The notes: a model not told the origin generated them from the sequence alone. Counted from the stretch's first letter, positions 1 to 11,387 are shown. The stretch: DNA of 64,000 nucleotides from Catonia carolina (GCA_035578175.1 JAQMRL010000006.1:28515393-28579392); one strand, 5' to 3'. A program made the numbers and translations.

Positions 1-622
1 AAAATTCGGTTATTCTGTGTTTTTGTTTTGTAATCTGCATCCAGGAGACTTCGAAAAGAGGTAGAGAAGATATCGTAGGGTAAGAGAAAGTAAAGTAAAA
101 GTGATACAATCATACCAACATACGATTAACCTCTAAATCTGGGTAGTAAAATCTATTAACTTATGTAATGCTATGGTATTATTCTTTTGAAAGTCATAAT
201 ATTATTCATTGCGTCTTGTTCTCTGAAACTTTCGAAACTTCCAGTTATCATAAAAGCGAAAATAAGTATAAAGTAATCTGACCTTTATGTACTTAACAAT
301 ATAACTTTTAAGTAAAGTAGTTCATAAAAAGTGACAAGAAACAAAAGTTAAGAAAGTTTCAGTGAAATTTTGTAAAACAGAAATTACAGTTGTAAAAAAT
401 AAGTGTAGAAGAAAGCTTTAAAAACCCGCACAATCCTGAATGAGAATAAGTAAAAGGAAATATACATTATTACAGGAATGAAGAAAAATTTAAAACGAGA
501 AGTTGGAAATAAAAGCTAATACTGAAATAAAAGTCAAGTTAAAGCAGTATTTTTTTGCATTAATGACAAGTAACATTCAAACGTTTTTTCCTAAAAAGAA
601 ATTTGAATAAAAGAATTTTTTT
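1..622. other. AT-rich stretch, nothing recognised
   Basis: No repeat family, RNA gene or coding frame that I can support is visible here. Confidence 0.5.
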
Positions 623-795
623 GGCCGCCTCCTTAGCGTAGTGGTAGCGCGGTAGCCTACAACGCGGAGGTCCAGGGTCAATTAACTATCTCCTCATAGA
701 AATGATCGGCGGGCGTCTGTACAAGACTACACCTCGTTTACACGCATACATATCATCCTCATCTCATTGAGTCATGGGTTGATTACTGTTCTAAA
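623..795 (+). mobile_element. Chimeric SINE: SINE-1 head joined to SINE-2 body
   Basis: The first 50 bases match the tRNA-like head of SINE-1 (also at 20760 and 50393), including the A-box-like segment TAGCGTAGTGGTAGCGCG. From about 675 the sequence is the body of SINE-2, recognisable by GTCTGTACAAGACTACACCT, the ATCATCCTCATCTCATTG stretch and TCATGGGTTGATTACTGTTC. The switch falls where both families carry a GGTTC(A/G)ATT-like B-box motif, so template switching or recombination at shared sequence is the likely cause. Several substitutions suggest an old copy. Confidence 0.7.
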
Positions 796-866
796 ATAAA
801 TAAATTTTAAAGTACACAATTAGGGTTAAAAAAAATAAACTAGTTTAAATTCCCGTATCGTTTTTT

Positions 867-1127
867 ACTTCCTCTTGCCTATATGAATATATAGAACGGA
901 AAATATTGTTTTCATGTCGATTTTACGAAACGAGTTTTCACCAGATCTACACGTTTTCAGACCCCCTGAACCCAAAAAAGTGTTTTAGCGATTGGTCAGT
1001 CTCTCTCGCTCACTCTCTCTCTCTCTCTCTCTCGGTGTGTGAACAGAATATTTCAAGAACAGAACATTGTACGACGTTGAAACTTGAAACTTAAGTTAGA
1101 TACCACTAAAGGACACGACACGAACAA
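867..1127 (+). mobile_element. HINE-A copy, 3'-truncated
   Basis: It begins with a variant of the family 13-mer (ACTTCCTCTTGCC at 867), followed by the family's ATATGAATATATAG palindrome, the GAACCCAAAAA block and the CAAGAACAGAACATTGTACG block. Similarity is lost after about 1127. The usual (GT)n tract is replaced by (CT)n at about 1001-1033. The 62-codon frame at 906-1094 belongs to the repeat and is not a gene. Confidence 0.75.
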
Positions 1128-1839
1128 AATATGCTACAAATCTGAAATTTCGTACGTAAAATAACAACATACAAGTTTGAATTCCGAAGAAATCTCAAAT
1201 AAATCGGACGAGCTGTGTTTTGAGTTATAAGCCTCTAAATGCATCGAATGTGTTGCAACAACAAGAAAACCGGCTCTTTTTTTCTTCTCATCCTCATATC
1301 GGAATATCAAAAAACGCTAAAAATATGAAACTTACATGTAACAACGCAGACTGAAATTAGCTAAATTTTGGTGTATAGTACGTTAAAAGTGAACGAGCGG
1401 TTTTGAAGACACAAGGCTCCAAACTCGGGCATCTTAAGTCCAGCCTTTCTTAGTTTGCTCCTAATGTAAACAAATAATGACGTCACTGAGCATGAGCATT
1501 ATATAAAATGAGTACACGCTGAATAAAAAGTAACAACAAAATACTTTCAAAAGTATTTAAATACAAAATACTTTTAAAAGTATTTATATAAATGGAATTG
1601 TTAGGCCTACATCATGACTGATATTTATTGTTAGGCCATATCATGACTGATGTTTGAAGTACTTCTAATTTAAAACATAGTTAATTTAATATTTTTCTTT
1701 TTTTTGGTTTAACGTTAGTAGGAATACGACATCTATAAAGTGGTGGACCCTAGCGTGCACCCTATAATAGCTGGCTTTGGTTTGATGACAGTAGGAGCAA
1801 ACTAACGACGGATGAACTGTACAATAAAGAAATCGACAG
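1128..1839. repeat. AT-rich stretch with small local duplications
   Basis: Two consecutive copies of a roughly 30-base unit (ATTGTTAGGCC...ATCATGACTGAT) lie at about 1598-1655. Just upstream, AAAATACTTT and AAAGTATTT runs form short inverted repeats at 1539-1585. No gene or known element is seen. Confidence 0.5.
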
Positions 1840-1980
1840 TAGTGTCTTTTACACCTCTACCTCTTCTGTTCTTAAAAGTTCAGTCTTATAATTGGCTGAC
1901 TATGTAATAAGAAACAAAACTATTTTTATAGCCACGGAACTAACAGTTAACAGTTAACACTCCACCTGTCCGTTATGGGC
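1840..1980 (-). mobile_element. B-SINE fragment (5' part)
   Basis: It matches the 5' half of the B-SINE family. In minus orientation it starts at GCCCATAACGGACAGGTGG and ends near GTAAAAGACACTA. The 3' half is absent. Confidence 0.7.
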
Positions 1981-2792
1981 AATTAGATTCTACGAAACAT
2001 TTCAATACACATTATTGCAAGATCAGGAAATAAAATGAAACGATTACGAATGAAAGCAAAGCAAATAGTAGTTGCTAGTGAAAATAAACAACAAAAATAC
2101 TATTAATTTTCCAATGGTTTAGTGCAATATATTGTATTACAATTCAAAAGGTGCCAGACGTAGGAATTCGTTGACACATTTTCATTCCTACAGAAAATAT
2201 GAACAGACATTTCTGTTTATTAACTCAATAGTGATCGAAAAGTTCTGAAATAATACTAAACATTAAATTTCCAGCTCTTGCGGTCACTGGTAGAGATTTC
2301 TGTCACTAACATAGATCCGAACGGATCTCATACATGCATCCATTACACAGAACATGGTTATAAATTGTGGTTTAATACGACTTAATGAAATGTATAGCGG
2401 TTAAGAGAATTCCGTAAAATGGGTCAAAGTTCTAAAAGCGACACGGTAACACAAACAACATCGTCACAACAGATGGATGGAAACGTACGGACAACGAGTG
2501 AACTGTTCGAAATTAGAACGACTGGATTGCAATACTAACCGCAACAAGAACATTGTAATACTTCCCGGAAGTAACTCGAATACACTACTTTTAAAAAGAT
2601 CAAAATGGTCTCTTTGCGTGTCGTCATTAATATTAGATAAAGAATTAGGGCGAACACAAATGGTTCAAAATGAAAGACGAAGAGGTATCAAACGTAATGG
2701 AAAGAATAGGAAAATGTAATTGAACATTTCTTTTTATTTAATCATTTTCGAACAGAAGTAATTTTTTGTATTACCTAAATCTCCAGGAATAC
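1981..2792. other. AT-rich stretch, one unrecognised 80-codon frame
   Basis: An 80-codon open frame runs 2477-2719 on the plus strand. It is rich in Asn, Arg and Lys, has no motif I recognise, and shows no convincing coding signature. I do not call it a gene. Confidence 0.4.
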
Positions 2793-2931
2793 AAAAAAAT
2801 CTGGTGTGAAACACTCACATAACTTTCTCTTACCATATTAAAAAAAGTAACATTATAACTTAACATTAGTAATAAACCATTAGAAATAAACAAATAAACT
2901 AACCTCAAAAAAACTAACCTTATTTTTGATT
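2793..2931 (-). mobile_element. HINE-A 3'-end fragment
   Basis: This is the last ~135 bases of the family in minus orientation: TCTGGTGTGAAACACTCACA, the 13-mer variant ACTTTCTCTTACC, then the AACTAACCTCAAAAAAACTA block. It stops 12 bases before the next copy, which points the other way, so the two form an inverted pair. Confidence 0.75.
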
Positions 2932-2942
2932 GTTAAGTTTTT

Positions 2943-3875
2943 ACTTTCTCTTGCCTATATGAATATAGGAAGGAAAGTATTCTTTTCATGTCGATTTTTC
3001 AAAATCGAGTTTTCACCGGATCTACACGTTTTCAGACCCCCTGAACCCAAAAAACATTTATTAACGATTGGTCTGTGTGTGAGTGTGAACAAAATATTTC
3101 AAGAACGGAACATCGTACAAACTTGAAACTTGAAACTTAAGTTAAGTACTACTACCGAACCCGACACGACATTTTCATCCAAATCGGTCAAACCGGAAGT
3201 AGTAGTTTATTCGTGTAATTTTTCACTTTTTTGTGATTTTCTCAAAAACAACTCCTACGATTTTTTTAAAAATCGCCTCGTTTACTAAATTTTTTATGCT
3301 CTACAAGATATGGTAGGCGCTATGTGTGCTGAAATTCTTGGGAAGGCTGTTTCCTCGTCAAATGATTGTTTCTTTAAGATTGCGATTTTAACATGAATTA
3401 TAGCGCAAAAATGTAGAGGTATAATAAAAGTTGTAGAAAACTTAAAATCGTACAACTGTTCCTTCAAATATTTTTTCTATAAAGCTTAGTTTAGCGGTAA
3501 TTAGCAATTTTCTGGTTTTTTCTCACGAAAACGTGTAAAAAATCGATTTTTTAAAAAAATTCAGCCTTAGTATGCATTTTACGACAAAAGTGTATATGTA
3601 ATCAAATTCATAGAAAATATAAATCTACAACTTTTATTTACAGCATTTTTCTCTACAGAGCCTAGTTTAGCGTGAAAGAGTGATTTTCCGTATTTTTAAA
3701 CCAAACTAAAGTTGATTTTCATTTTGCGTCTTTCACTCATGATTAAAATTAGGTTATGTTTACTGAGGTAAGTTTTTCTGTTAATTTCTAATGTTTTATT
3801 ACAAATGTTATGTTATATTGTTAATTATTTGCATTAGCAAGAGAAAGTTGTGTGAGTGTTTCACACCAGATTTTT
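2943..3875 (+). mobile_element. HINE-A, complete copy (reference for the family)
   Basis: Order of parts: the 13-mer ACTTTCTCTTGCC at 2943-2955; an adjacent short palindrome (CCTATATGAATATAGG); a GT-rich segment near 3073; a CAAGAACGGAACATCGTAC block; an internal inverted pair around AAAGTTGTAG and TACAAC; then near the end AGCAAGAGAAAGT at 3836-3848, which is the inverse of the 5' 13-mer. A hairpin follows at 3850-3866 (GTGTGA, loop GTGTT, TCACAC), then CAGATTTTT. So the inverted motifs are terminal at one end and about 27 bases internal at the other. This layout is known from Helentrons and their non-autonomous derivatives (HINE, DINE-1), which insert between T residues. Here the flanks are T-runs. 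There is no coding capacity, so movement would depend on an autonomous partner elsewhere. A foldback or MITE family is the alternative. Confidence 0.7.
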
Positions 3876-4625
3876 CAGAATACGTTTAAAAACATATTTA
3901 AAATTTACTTTTTCGAGGGATTGTCACACTATTTCTGAATAAAGTAGAACAAAGCGACACGATTTCTTAAGGGAACTTTAAGTGTCACGTTTCACTCTTT
4001 GGAGAGCTTTCCATCTTTTGTTTGCAGATGCTTTTAGCGTTTTTGTATGGATTATCAGAACAGATAGTACTTCCAAAATATCTAAAAAAGAAATATTGTT
4101 TTAAGTCACATTTTAGTTCACTGTATTTGTTTTCCCGAATAAAAGCACTAACATGTAAGCTAACATTTTCTAGATCAATATAAATCAATTTTATTTCTTT
4201 CATAAAACTAAAATGATAGTTTTTATCAGTTTAATCTTTCGGGATTTCACTAACAGGGCGAAATTCACAATTTTATATAAAAACATTTGTTCGGGAAGAA
4301 ATCTGTCACTAAATTTCCAGTTACTAACAATTTAAAATACAGTATTAAAAATACAGTAAATTAAATACGTGCAGTAAATTAAGTACAGGAATTAAATACA
4401 GTAAATCTCCGTTTAACCGAAATATAGGGGGCGGACGCGATTTGGGGTTGGCAAAATTCAAAATAAAATCCAGTCAACTTTTAGGGTTTAAAAATAGTAA
4501 AAATGATTATACAATAATTTTACGACTGTTTTCTTGTTCGTAGCCTATGTATAAACGAAAATACAGAAATTTCAGAATAAAATGTAGACTAATATTGGAC
4601 AGTAATTAATCTTTACTTTACTATT
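3876..4625. other. AT-rich stretch, possible pogo-type end
   Basis: Mostly unrecognised. At 4399-4418 CAGTAAATCTCCGTTTAACC resembles a pogo/Tigger terminal inverted repeat, but no matching right end was found. Short ACAGTAAATTAA-type repeats precede it (4340-4400). The 72-codon minus frame at 3985-4203 is unrecognised. Confidence 0.35.
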
Positions 4626-5650
4626 ACTTTCTCTTACCTATATAAATATATAGGAAGGAAAGTATTATTTTCATGTTGATTTTTCAAAATCAAGTTTTTA
4701 CCGGATCTACAAGTTTTCAGACCCCCTGAAACCAAAAAACATGTTTTTAGCGATTGGTGTGTGTGTGTGTGTGTGTGAACAGATATCTCAAGAACGGAAC
4801 ATCGTACGAACTTGAAACTTGAAACTTAAGTTTGATACCACTACAGGACCCGATACAAACAAAATTTTCCCGATTTTCCCGATTTTCATCAAAATCGGTC
4901 AACCGGAAGTGTGTGTGTGTGTGTGTGTTTGTGTGTATGAACAGAATTTCTCAAGAACGGAACATCGTACGAACTTGAAACTTAACTTAGATACTACTAC
5001 CGAACCCGACACGAACATTTTCATCAAAATCGGTCAGCCGGAAGAAGTAGTTTCTTTGTGTCATTTCTATTTTTTTGCTATTTTCTCAAAAACTGCTCCT
5101 ACGATTTTTTTTTTTAAATTCTTGGGAAGGTTGGTTTCTCGTAAAAAAATTGTATTTTTAGTATTGCGACGTTAATATGAATTTTAGCGCAAAAATAAAT
5201 AAAATAAATATTGTAGAGAATTTAAAATCCTACAACTTTTATTTCAAATTTTTTTTTGCTAAATGCTTAGTTGAGTGATAACTAGCAATTTTCTGTTTTT
5301 TCTCTTACAAAAACGTGTAAAAATCGACTTTTTTAAGATTTCAGCCTTAGTATGCATTTTACGACAAAAGTTTATATAATAAAATTCATAGGAAATTAAA
5401 AGATCTACAACTTTTATTTTAAGCATTTTCTCTACAGAGATTACTTTAGCGTGAAAGAGTGATTTTCCGTATTTTTAAGCCAATATGAGGTCGATTTTCA
5501 ATTTGCATCATTCACCCATGATTAAAATAAAGTTATGTTTTTTCAGGTTAGTTTTTTGTTTATTTCGAATGTTTTATTACTAATGTTAGGTTATATTGGT
5601 AATTACTTGCATTGGCAAGAGAAGGTTGTGTGTTTCACACCAGATTTTTT
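4626..5650 (+). mobile_element. HINE-A, complete copy with internal duplication
   Basis: It starts with ACTTTCTCTTACC and ends with GGCAAGAGAAGGT followed by a shortened hairpin and CAGATTTTTT. Between about 4757 and 5045 the segment running from the GT tract through the CAAGAACGGAACATCGTACG block to the CGGTCAACCGGAAG block occurs twice in tandem, each with its own GT tract (about 4757-4779 and 4909-4937). The GT tract probably mediated unequal exchange. The 118-codon frame at 4819-5175 exists because of this duplication. Confidence 0.8.
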
Positions 5651-5974
5651 ATTTGAAATTTAATATTTGAATTAAATAATTAAGCTAAGACACGATAACT
5701 TAGTTAACGTAAACAATCGATGTAAATTCAAGAGATATTTGATAAGTACTATACAGGATAACCTTGTTTGTTTTATTTACCAAACTAAAGTTTTCCACTA
5801 CAGTAAGATAAATAAATTAACAAAGTTTCTCTGAACTTAACTGTTCTCTGATTGACCACAAAATGGATTACCGTAATTGAATTACCCTTAATTACAGAAG
5901 TAATATATAGATATATTTATGAAATTAATGTGGCTGATTTATGTTGAGTTTGGATCCTTTCATATCTATTTCTT
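5651..5974. other. AT-rich stretch, nothing recognised
   Basis: No supported feature. The sequence is A/T-rich, with homopolymer runs near the end. Confidence 0.5.
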
Positions 5975-6307
5975 TTCTTTTTAATCCCTAATGGTTGTGT
6001 GTACGTTTCAATCTATTCAATTTAGGAACAATAAACAACTCTATGACCCAATGAGATGAGAATGATGTGTAAGACGTGTAAATGAGGTGTATAATTGTAC
6101 AGACTCAGGCCGACCATTCCTGAGAGAGTCTATTAATTGAACCGCAAACATCAATGTAGCCTACACTGGTAGTCACGGTCTAATATTCAAATCTGTATAA
6201 AAGTAACTAACTTTACTAGGATTTGAACCTGGAACCTTCGTCTCCGTAAGTCAGCTGTTAAATACCTGACTCGCGGCGACGAGTTTTTTCTAGACCAACC
6301 CGATGGA
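5975..6307 (-). mobile_element. SINE-2 copy
   Basis: tRNA-derived SINE read on the minus strand. The tRNA-like head has an A-box-like TGGTCTAGA near 6290 and a B box GGTTCAAATCC at about 6222-6232. The body carries CTGTAC...TACACCTCATTTACACGTC, and the 3' part ends in AGGGATTAAAAAG. It lies next to a second SINE-2 in the same orientation. Confidence 0.75.
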
Positions 6308-6351
6308 CTATTTAAATACAGTATACATAAAATTGTATAATTAACTAAACT

Positions 6352-6673
6352 TTTTTTTATTATCCCTAATATGTGTACGATGAAATTTATTCAATTCAGA
6401 ACATTAAGGAACCCCATGACCCAATGAGATAAGGATGATATGTTTGACGTGTAAATGAGTGTATTGTACAGATCTAGGCCAACCATTCCTAAGAGAGTAC
6501 GGTTACTTGCACCCCAACCATCAAAGGACACCGGTAACTACTGTCTAGCACTCAAATCCGTATAAAAGTAACTACCTTTACATGGATTTGAACTAAGAAC
6601 TTTGCCTCCGAAAATTATCTATTAAACAGCTGACTCACGGCGGCGACTTAACCTCTAGACCAATCCGGTGGGT
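6352..6673 (-). mobile_element. SINE-2 copy
   Basis: Same family and orientation as the copy 50 bases to the left. The head (CCGGATTGGTCTAGAGGT) and B-box-like AGTTCAAATCC are recognisable. Divergence between the neighbours suggests independent insertions, not a tandem duplication. Confidence 0.75.
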
Positions 6674-6786
6674 AAATAAAGTAACAGTGTTTTTTTTCTT
6701 TACTTTGGGTCCTTCTGATAGAATAAATTAAAGTTCTGTATGAATAAACGTATTTTTTTTGAGACCACATTGGACCACTGAGTCAA

Positions 6787-7026
6787 TCAATTTCTGGTGT
6801 TATTCGGATAATGTATTGGTCTAGCCTTCCGGTTTTGCCAGTACTTTTTGAGACGATCCGATCTTTGTTTCCGTATCTCATCTGTAACCTCCACCGCGTG
6901 TCTTTCTGTTTTTTCCCAATAAAATCTGTCTGATTTGAGAGTACTATTTATTTTTTCCTTGTCAAAAGCGTCTTCAATTGACAGTCCAAGTTCATTGTGT
7001 AATGAAATAAAATAAAATAAATGCAA
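6787..7026 (-). pseudogene. LINE reverse transcriptase C-terminal remnant
   Basis: The minus-strand frame contains a C-terminal block (residues about 35-70) with ERHAVEVTDEIRKQRSDRLKKYW followed by QNRKARP-like residues. It matches the extreme C-terminus of the non-LTR elements whose remnants also lie at 14520-15250 (QNMKNYW) and 37971-38530 (QNMREYHPKKR). Only this end survives, and upstream sequence is replaced by AT-rich DNA. Call rests on similarity within the window and on recalled family style; the clade is uncertain. Confidence 0.5.
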
Positions 7027-7212
7027 ATTTGAAAAAATTGGATTGTTAATGAAAAACGAATAAATCGAAAAATTGTTGAAAAAATTGACAAAGATAATAT
7101 GTTACAAAAATTAGTTTGAACGATTGATTGATTTAGTGATGACACTGTGATATAAATCTAAATATTTTAATTGATTATTAATCATTATAAATTTTAATGA
7201 TTATAATAATTA

Positions 7213-7670
7213 CTAGTTGTAAAATGTTAAATTCTCTACAACTTTTATTATATACATTTATGCGCTAAAATGAATATTTAAGTTGCAATCTTAAAAAACC
7301 AATTTTTTACGATAAAACAGCCTTCCCAAGAATATCAGCAGACATGGCGCCTACCCTATCTTGTAGAGCATAAAAAATGTAGTAAATGAGGCGATTTAAC
7401 AAAAAATCGTAGGAGCCGTTTTTAAGAAGTTGACCGATTTGATTAAAGTGTTTGTGTCAGGTCCTCTAGTGGTATCTAACTTAAGTTTCAAGTTCGTACG
7501 ATGTTCCGTTCTTGAGATATTCTGTTCACACACACAGACCAATCGCTAAAAACATGTTTTTTGGGTTCAAGGGATCTGAAAACGTGTAGATCCGGTGAAA
7601 GCTGGATTTCGAAAAATCGACAAGAAAACAATACTTTCCTTCCTATATATTGATATAAGCAAGAGAAAGT
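7213..7670 (-). mobile_element. HINE-A copy, 5' half
   Basis: It runs from the internal AAGTTGTA inverted pair to the 5' terminus (GCAAGAGAAAGT at 7659-7670 on the plus strand). The 3' half, hairpin included, is missing. Confidence 0.75.
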
Positions 7671-8310
7671 AAAAAAAGATGTAGTAGAAGTGAAGTGGCT
7701 TGTTTGCTAAGCTGTTCATTGCCATACCTTCATGAGATGGTATCCAAACTTAAGTTACATGTTTTTTGTCTTTATGGCTGTGAAAGAGACTTGATGGTTT
7801 TTATTAATGTTTTTTGCATGAACACAATACTTTCTGGCTCAATACGTTTACTTTAGGTAAAGTAAAAAAAAATAAAAACATTTAGATTATGAAATATTAA
7901 ATAAATGGTATTAATGTGAAATTTTGTAAGTTATTTATGATTTCAGGATAAAAGAGGCACGAGATATTTATATCAAGCCTACTCTGGTATAACGTAAAAC
8001 AATTTAACGTGAAAGTAAATTTTCATCTATTTATCATTATGTATTTTCTTATCTCGTTATTTATATTCTAAAAATGAAGTCTCAACTATACATCATTCTG
8101 TAAAACAAGATTATATTATCACGCAAAATTTTCTTTTATTAATATATTTTTTAATAACAAAATTTTCATAAATTAATTTCATTTTATTTATGTATTTTTG
8201 TATATTAAAAATGTATATACGAAATGTACGTACAAACGTTCCTTGAACACCACTAAAACGAAAAAATTCATGACGGGCTGTCCATTTTAAAATTAATTCA
8301 AACATAAACA
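7671..8310. other. AT-rich stretch, nothing recognised
   Basis: No supported feature. The minus frame at 8111-8338 runs into the neighbouring HINE-A copy and is not a gene. Confidence 0.5.
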
Positions 8311-9101
8311 AAAAGTCTGGTGTGAAACACTCACACAACTTTCTCTTGCCAATGCAAATAACTAATAATATAACCTTACATTAGTAATGAAACATTAGAA
8401 ATAAACAAAAAAACTAACCTGAAAAAACATAATTTTATTTTAATCGTGAGTGAAAGACGCGAAATGAATATCAACTTTAGTTTTGCTTAAAAGTCACTCT
8501 TTCACGCTAAACTAGGCTCTGTAGAGAAAAATGCTGTAAATAAAAATTGTAGATTTTAAATTTTCTATAAATTTGATTAATTATACACTTTTCTAGTAAA
8601 GTGCATACTAAGGCTGAAATCTTAAAAATCGATTTTTCACATGTTTCGTGTGAAAAAAACAGGAAATCGCTAGCGCTATACAAAAACATGTTTGAAATAA
8701 AAGTTGTAGGATTTTAAATTCTCTACAACTTTTATTAATAGGCTACATCATTGCGCTAAAATTCACATTAAAGTCACAATATTAAAAAACAATTTTTTTA
8801 CGAGAAAACAGCCTTTCCACGAGTTTCAGCAGACATGGCGCCTACGCTATATTGTGAAGCATAAAAAATTTAGTAAATGAGACGATTTAAAAAAATCGTA
8901 GAGCCGTTTTTGAGAAATTTGCAAAAAAGTAAAAAATTACACGAATAAACTACTACTTCTGGTTCACCGATTTTGATGAAAATGTTCGTGTCGGGTCCTT
9001 TAGTGGTAGGCTACATAACTTAAGCTTCAAGTTTCAAGTTCGAACGATCTTTCGTTCTTGTAATATTTTGCTCACACACACACACACAGGCAAGAGAAAG
9101 T
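8311..9101 (-). mobile_element. HINE-A copy, both ends present, internal deletion
   Basis: On the plus strand it opens with TCTGGTGTGAAACACTCACA and ACTTTCTCTTGCC and closes with GGCAAGAGAAAGT at 9089-9101. About 100 bases between the microsatellite and the 5' terminus, normally holding the ACATGTTTTTTGGGTTCAGG block, are deleted, so the CA tract abuts the terminal 13-mer. Confidence 0.8.
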
Positions 9102-11387
9102 AAAACTTAAATCGTTAGAGACACTTGTATAAAATGGATGACAACCGGTTGACAAAAAAAAATTTAAGACACTAAACAATAGACCTAAGGTGTCGGTGGT
9201 TTAAAAAAGTCAGAAAGGATACTGAGAAAACTGAAATAAATCGAAAAAATTGAAAGAACCGAACCAAAAATTTATATAACTAATTACGAACTTTAAGGGT
9301 TTCCATGAAGAACAAAAATAGAACACTGGGTGAAAAGAAGAAAGGAGAAAAGCCTAAAGTGAACGAATGCTGAGAATGTGGGCTACAAAAAGAGCTTACA
9401 AAAAGTCTTATGTCATCTCACTTTTTTTAAAATTGGCCCTATACAAAGAAATAAAACTTAAAAAGCTGAGATAAAAGACAGAGGAATATATGTTTTTGAA
9501 ACTGTTCTTGTAACTTAGGCAATAATAATTCTAATTATAAGGCACTAAATAAATTAACTTACAAAAAGACTTATCCTTTCTTGCTGGCGCAATTGTATAA
9601 AAAATACACAAATACGACACGTTGAATTATGTTTAAAATTATTAAAACACAATAATATAACTGTTTATTTCAACATATTTTTACACAACACTTAGCCTCA
9701 CAACAAATACAACACATAAAAACTGAAAAAAAAAATTAAAAATGGTTTAATGTAAATAGCTTCTTTATCAAATTCTTGTTAGAAAAATGAATTGTTTTTT
9801 TAAGATAACAGAATACTTATTAGTTTAAACGATTGCTTAATTTTCCTTACAAGTAATTAGTTTTTAGTTAATTAACTTTAAAATAATTTTTATCAGCCAA
9901 TTGAAAGTGTGAATTACATTATTCAAAAGAAATAGATTTTTATCACAGTTCATGTTTTGAAATTTTAAAATAAACACTAGCTGATAATTAGATTTCTATG
10001 AATAATTAGTTGTAAGCTAAGATAATTGTATAAAATGAGAAGTTTAAATACAAGAAAAACAAAACGAGAAACCTGAGCTTTTTTATTTTCTATTAACAAG
10101 GTTTAGCGCATCTTTGTATTCTCAGTTTGATCAAAGAAAAAGACTTTTAAATTTGCCGATTTTTTTCAATGAAATAATACTTTGTTATTTTTTTCTTCTT
10201 TCAATTTCATTCTCTTAGTGCCTTTTTCGGTAAATTTTCCAATAAAGTTCGTTTTTGTCGTAGCCTACTTTCATCTCCTGCGAATATCTGTTCATAATTT
10301 CTAGAAGAGCTAATTAATAAGAAGACTTAATTAAGAGAGTTGGACTCGAAAAAATGAAAAAATATCGATTTTCAGGTTTAAACTGTGTTATACAGTTTGA
10401 AATTAGCGCTTTCCAATGGTACAAAAATCACGTTTATACAACTAGAAATTTTTTTTTTTTTTATAAAAACACATGTGTGAAAATTTTTCTAGTTTTGTAA
10501 ACAAGTCATATTGTGTACATGATTTTTAGTTATTTTGTCACTAATTTTTATGATTTTTTAAAATATTTCTCTTTCAATCTAGAAGGCACGTTTGTTTGTA
10601 AGGTTTAGGTTATGGAATTTATGTTGCATAAATTACTTAGTGCATTCCTGCTCGTATGGAGCAGAAATGCACTAAGTAAGTACATTTTTATATAAAAAGT
10701 TTTAATAAATTTCAATCACCGTTTTCCAAAAACTGAAGACTTGTTTTCTCAAGAACCCATAAAACTTTTCCTCTAAATTTTAATGGCACATTCCTTTACA
10801 TTAACAGACGGGGAAACTTGATGTTATTTTAATTTATAAAAAATAATATAAATTTTTTCTATAAAATTTCAGTTTTTGGAGTAGGCATTCACGGAAAAAT
10901 TCATAAAAATATTAAAAATCTATTTATTTTAAAATGACTCGTCTATCTGTCAGGAACATATAAATGAATAAGTGGTTGAAATTTGAAGATTTTCTGTCCA
11001 TAGATAATGGAGAGAACGGGTCAAACATTAATATGGGCTAAGATAACAGTTCCAACTCCCCTAATGTATCACTGGGTTAATATCTTTTTAATTATAGACG
11101 TTAACTAGGGATTAAGATAATTCGATTAAGAACTCAAGATAATTTACTTTTTAAAAATATTTACTTAGTTGAAAATCACAGAAGATATTGCCATAGTACA
11201 ATGGAGTACTAAATTTAATAAACGTTGCTTGCAGTATTTTTATAGGCAAACTATAACGTAACAACATAGTAAAAGATTTCCTTTGCACATGCGCAACTGA
11301 ATACTGAGGAAGAGTTCCCTTTCTAACTGCGCCTTTATAATTGTTGGAGCAGCGTCTCCAATTTTTAGACTTTTGTGATTTGTAGAT
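9102..11387. other. Long AT-rich stretch without recognised genes
   Basis: Over 2 kb of A/T-rich sequence. The one structured item is the near-perfect hairpin at 10633-10679, listed separately. Confidence 0.5.
10633..10679. repeat. 21-bp stem hairpin, 5-base loop
   Basis: TTACTTAGTGCATTCCTGCT(C) pairs with the inverse arm ending ATGCACTAAGTAA. 20 of 21 positions pair and the loop is GTATG. The arms stand out from the AT-rich surroundings. The loop is short for a typical microRNA precursor. A decayed mini-inverted element or a structured RNA are alternatives. Confidence 0.6.

Noticed and set aside
2943..3875. HINE-A as an ordinary TIR-type MITE
   Set aside because: The inverted 13-mers are not both terminal and I found no constant target duplication around the complete copies.
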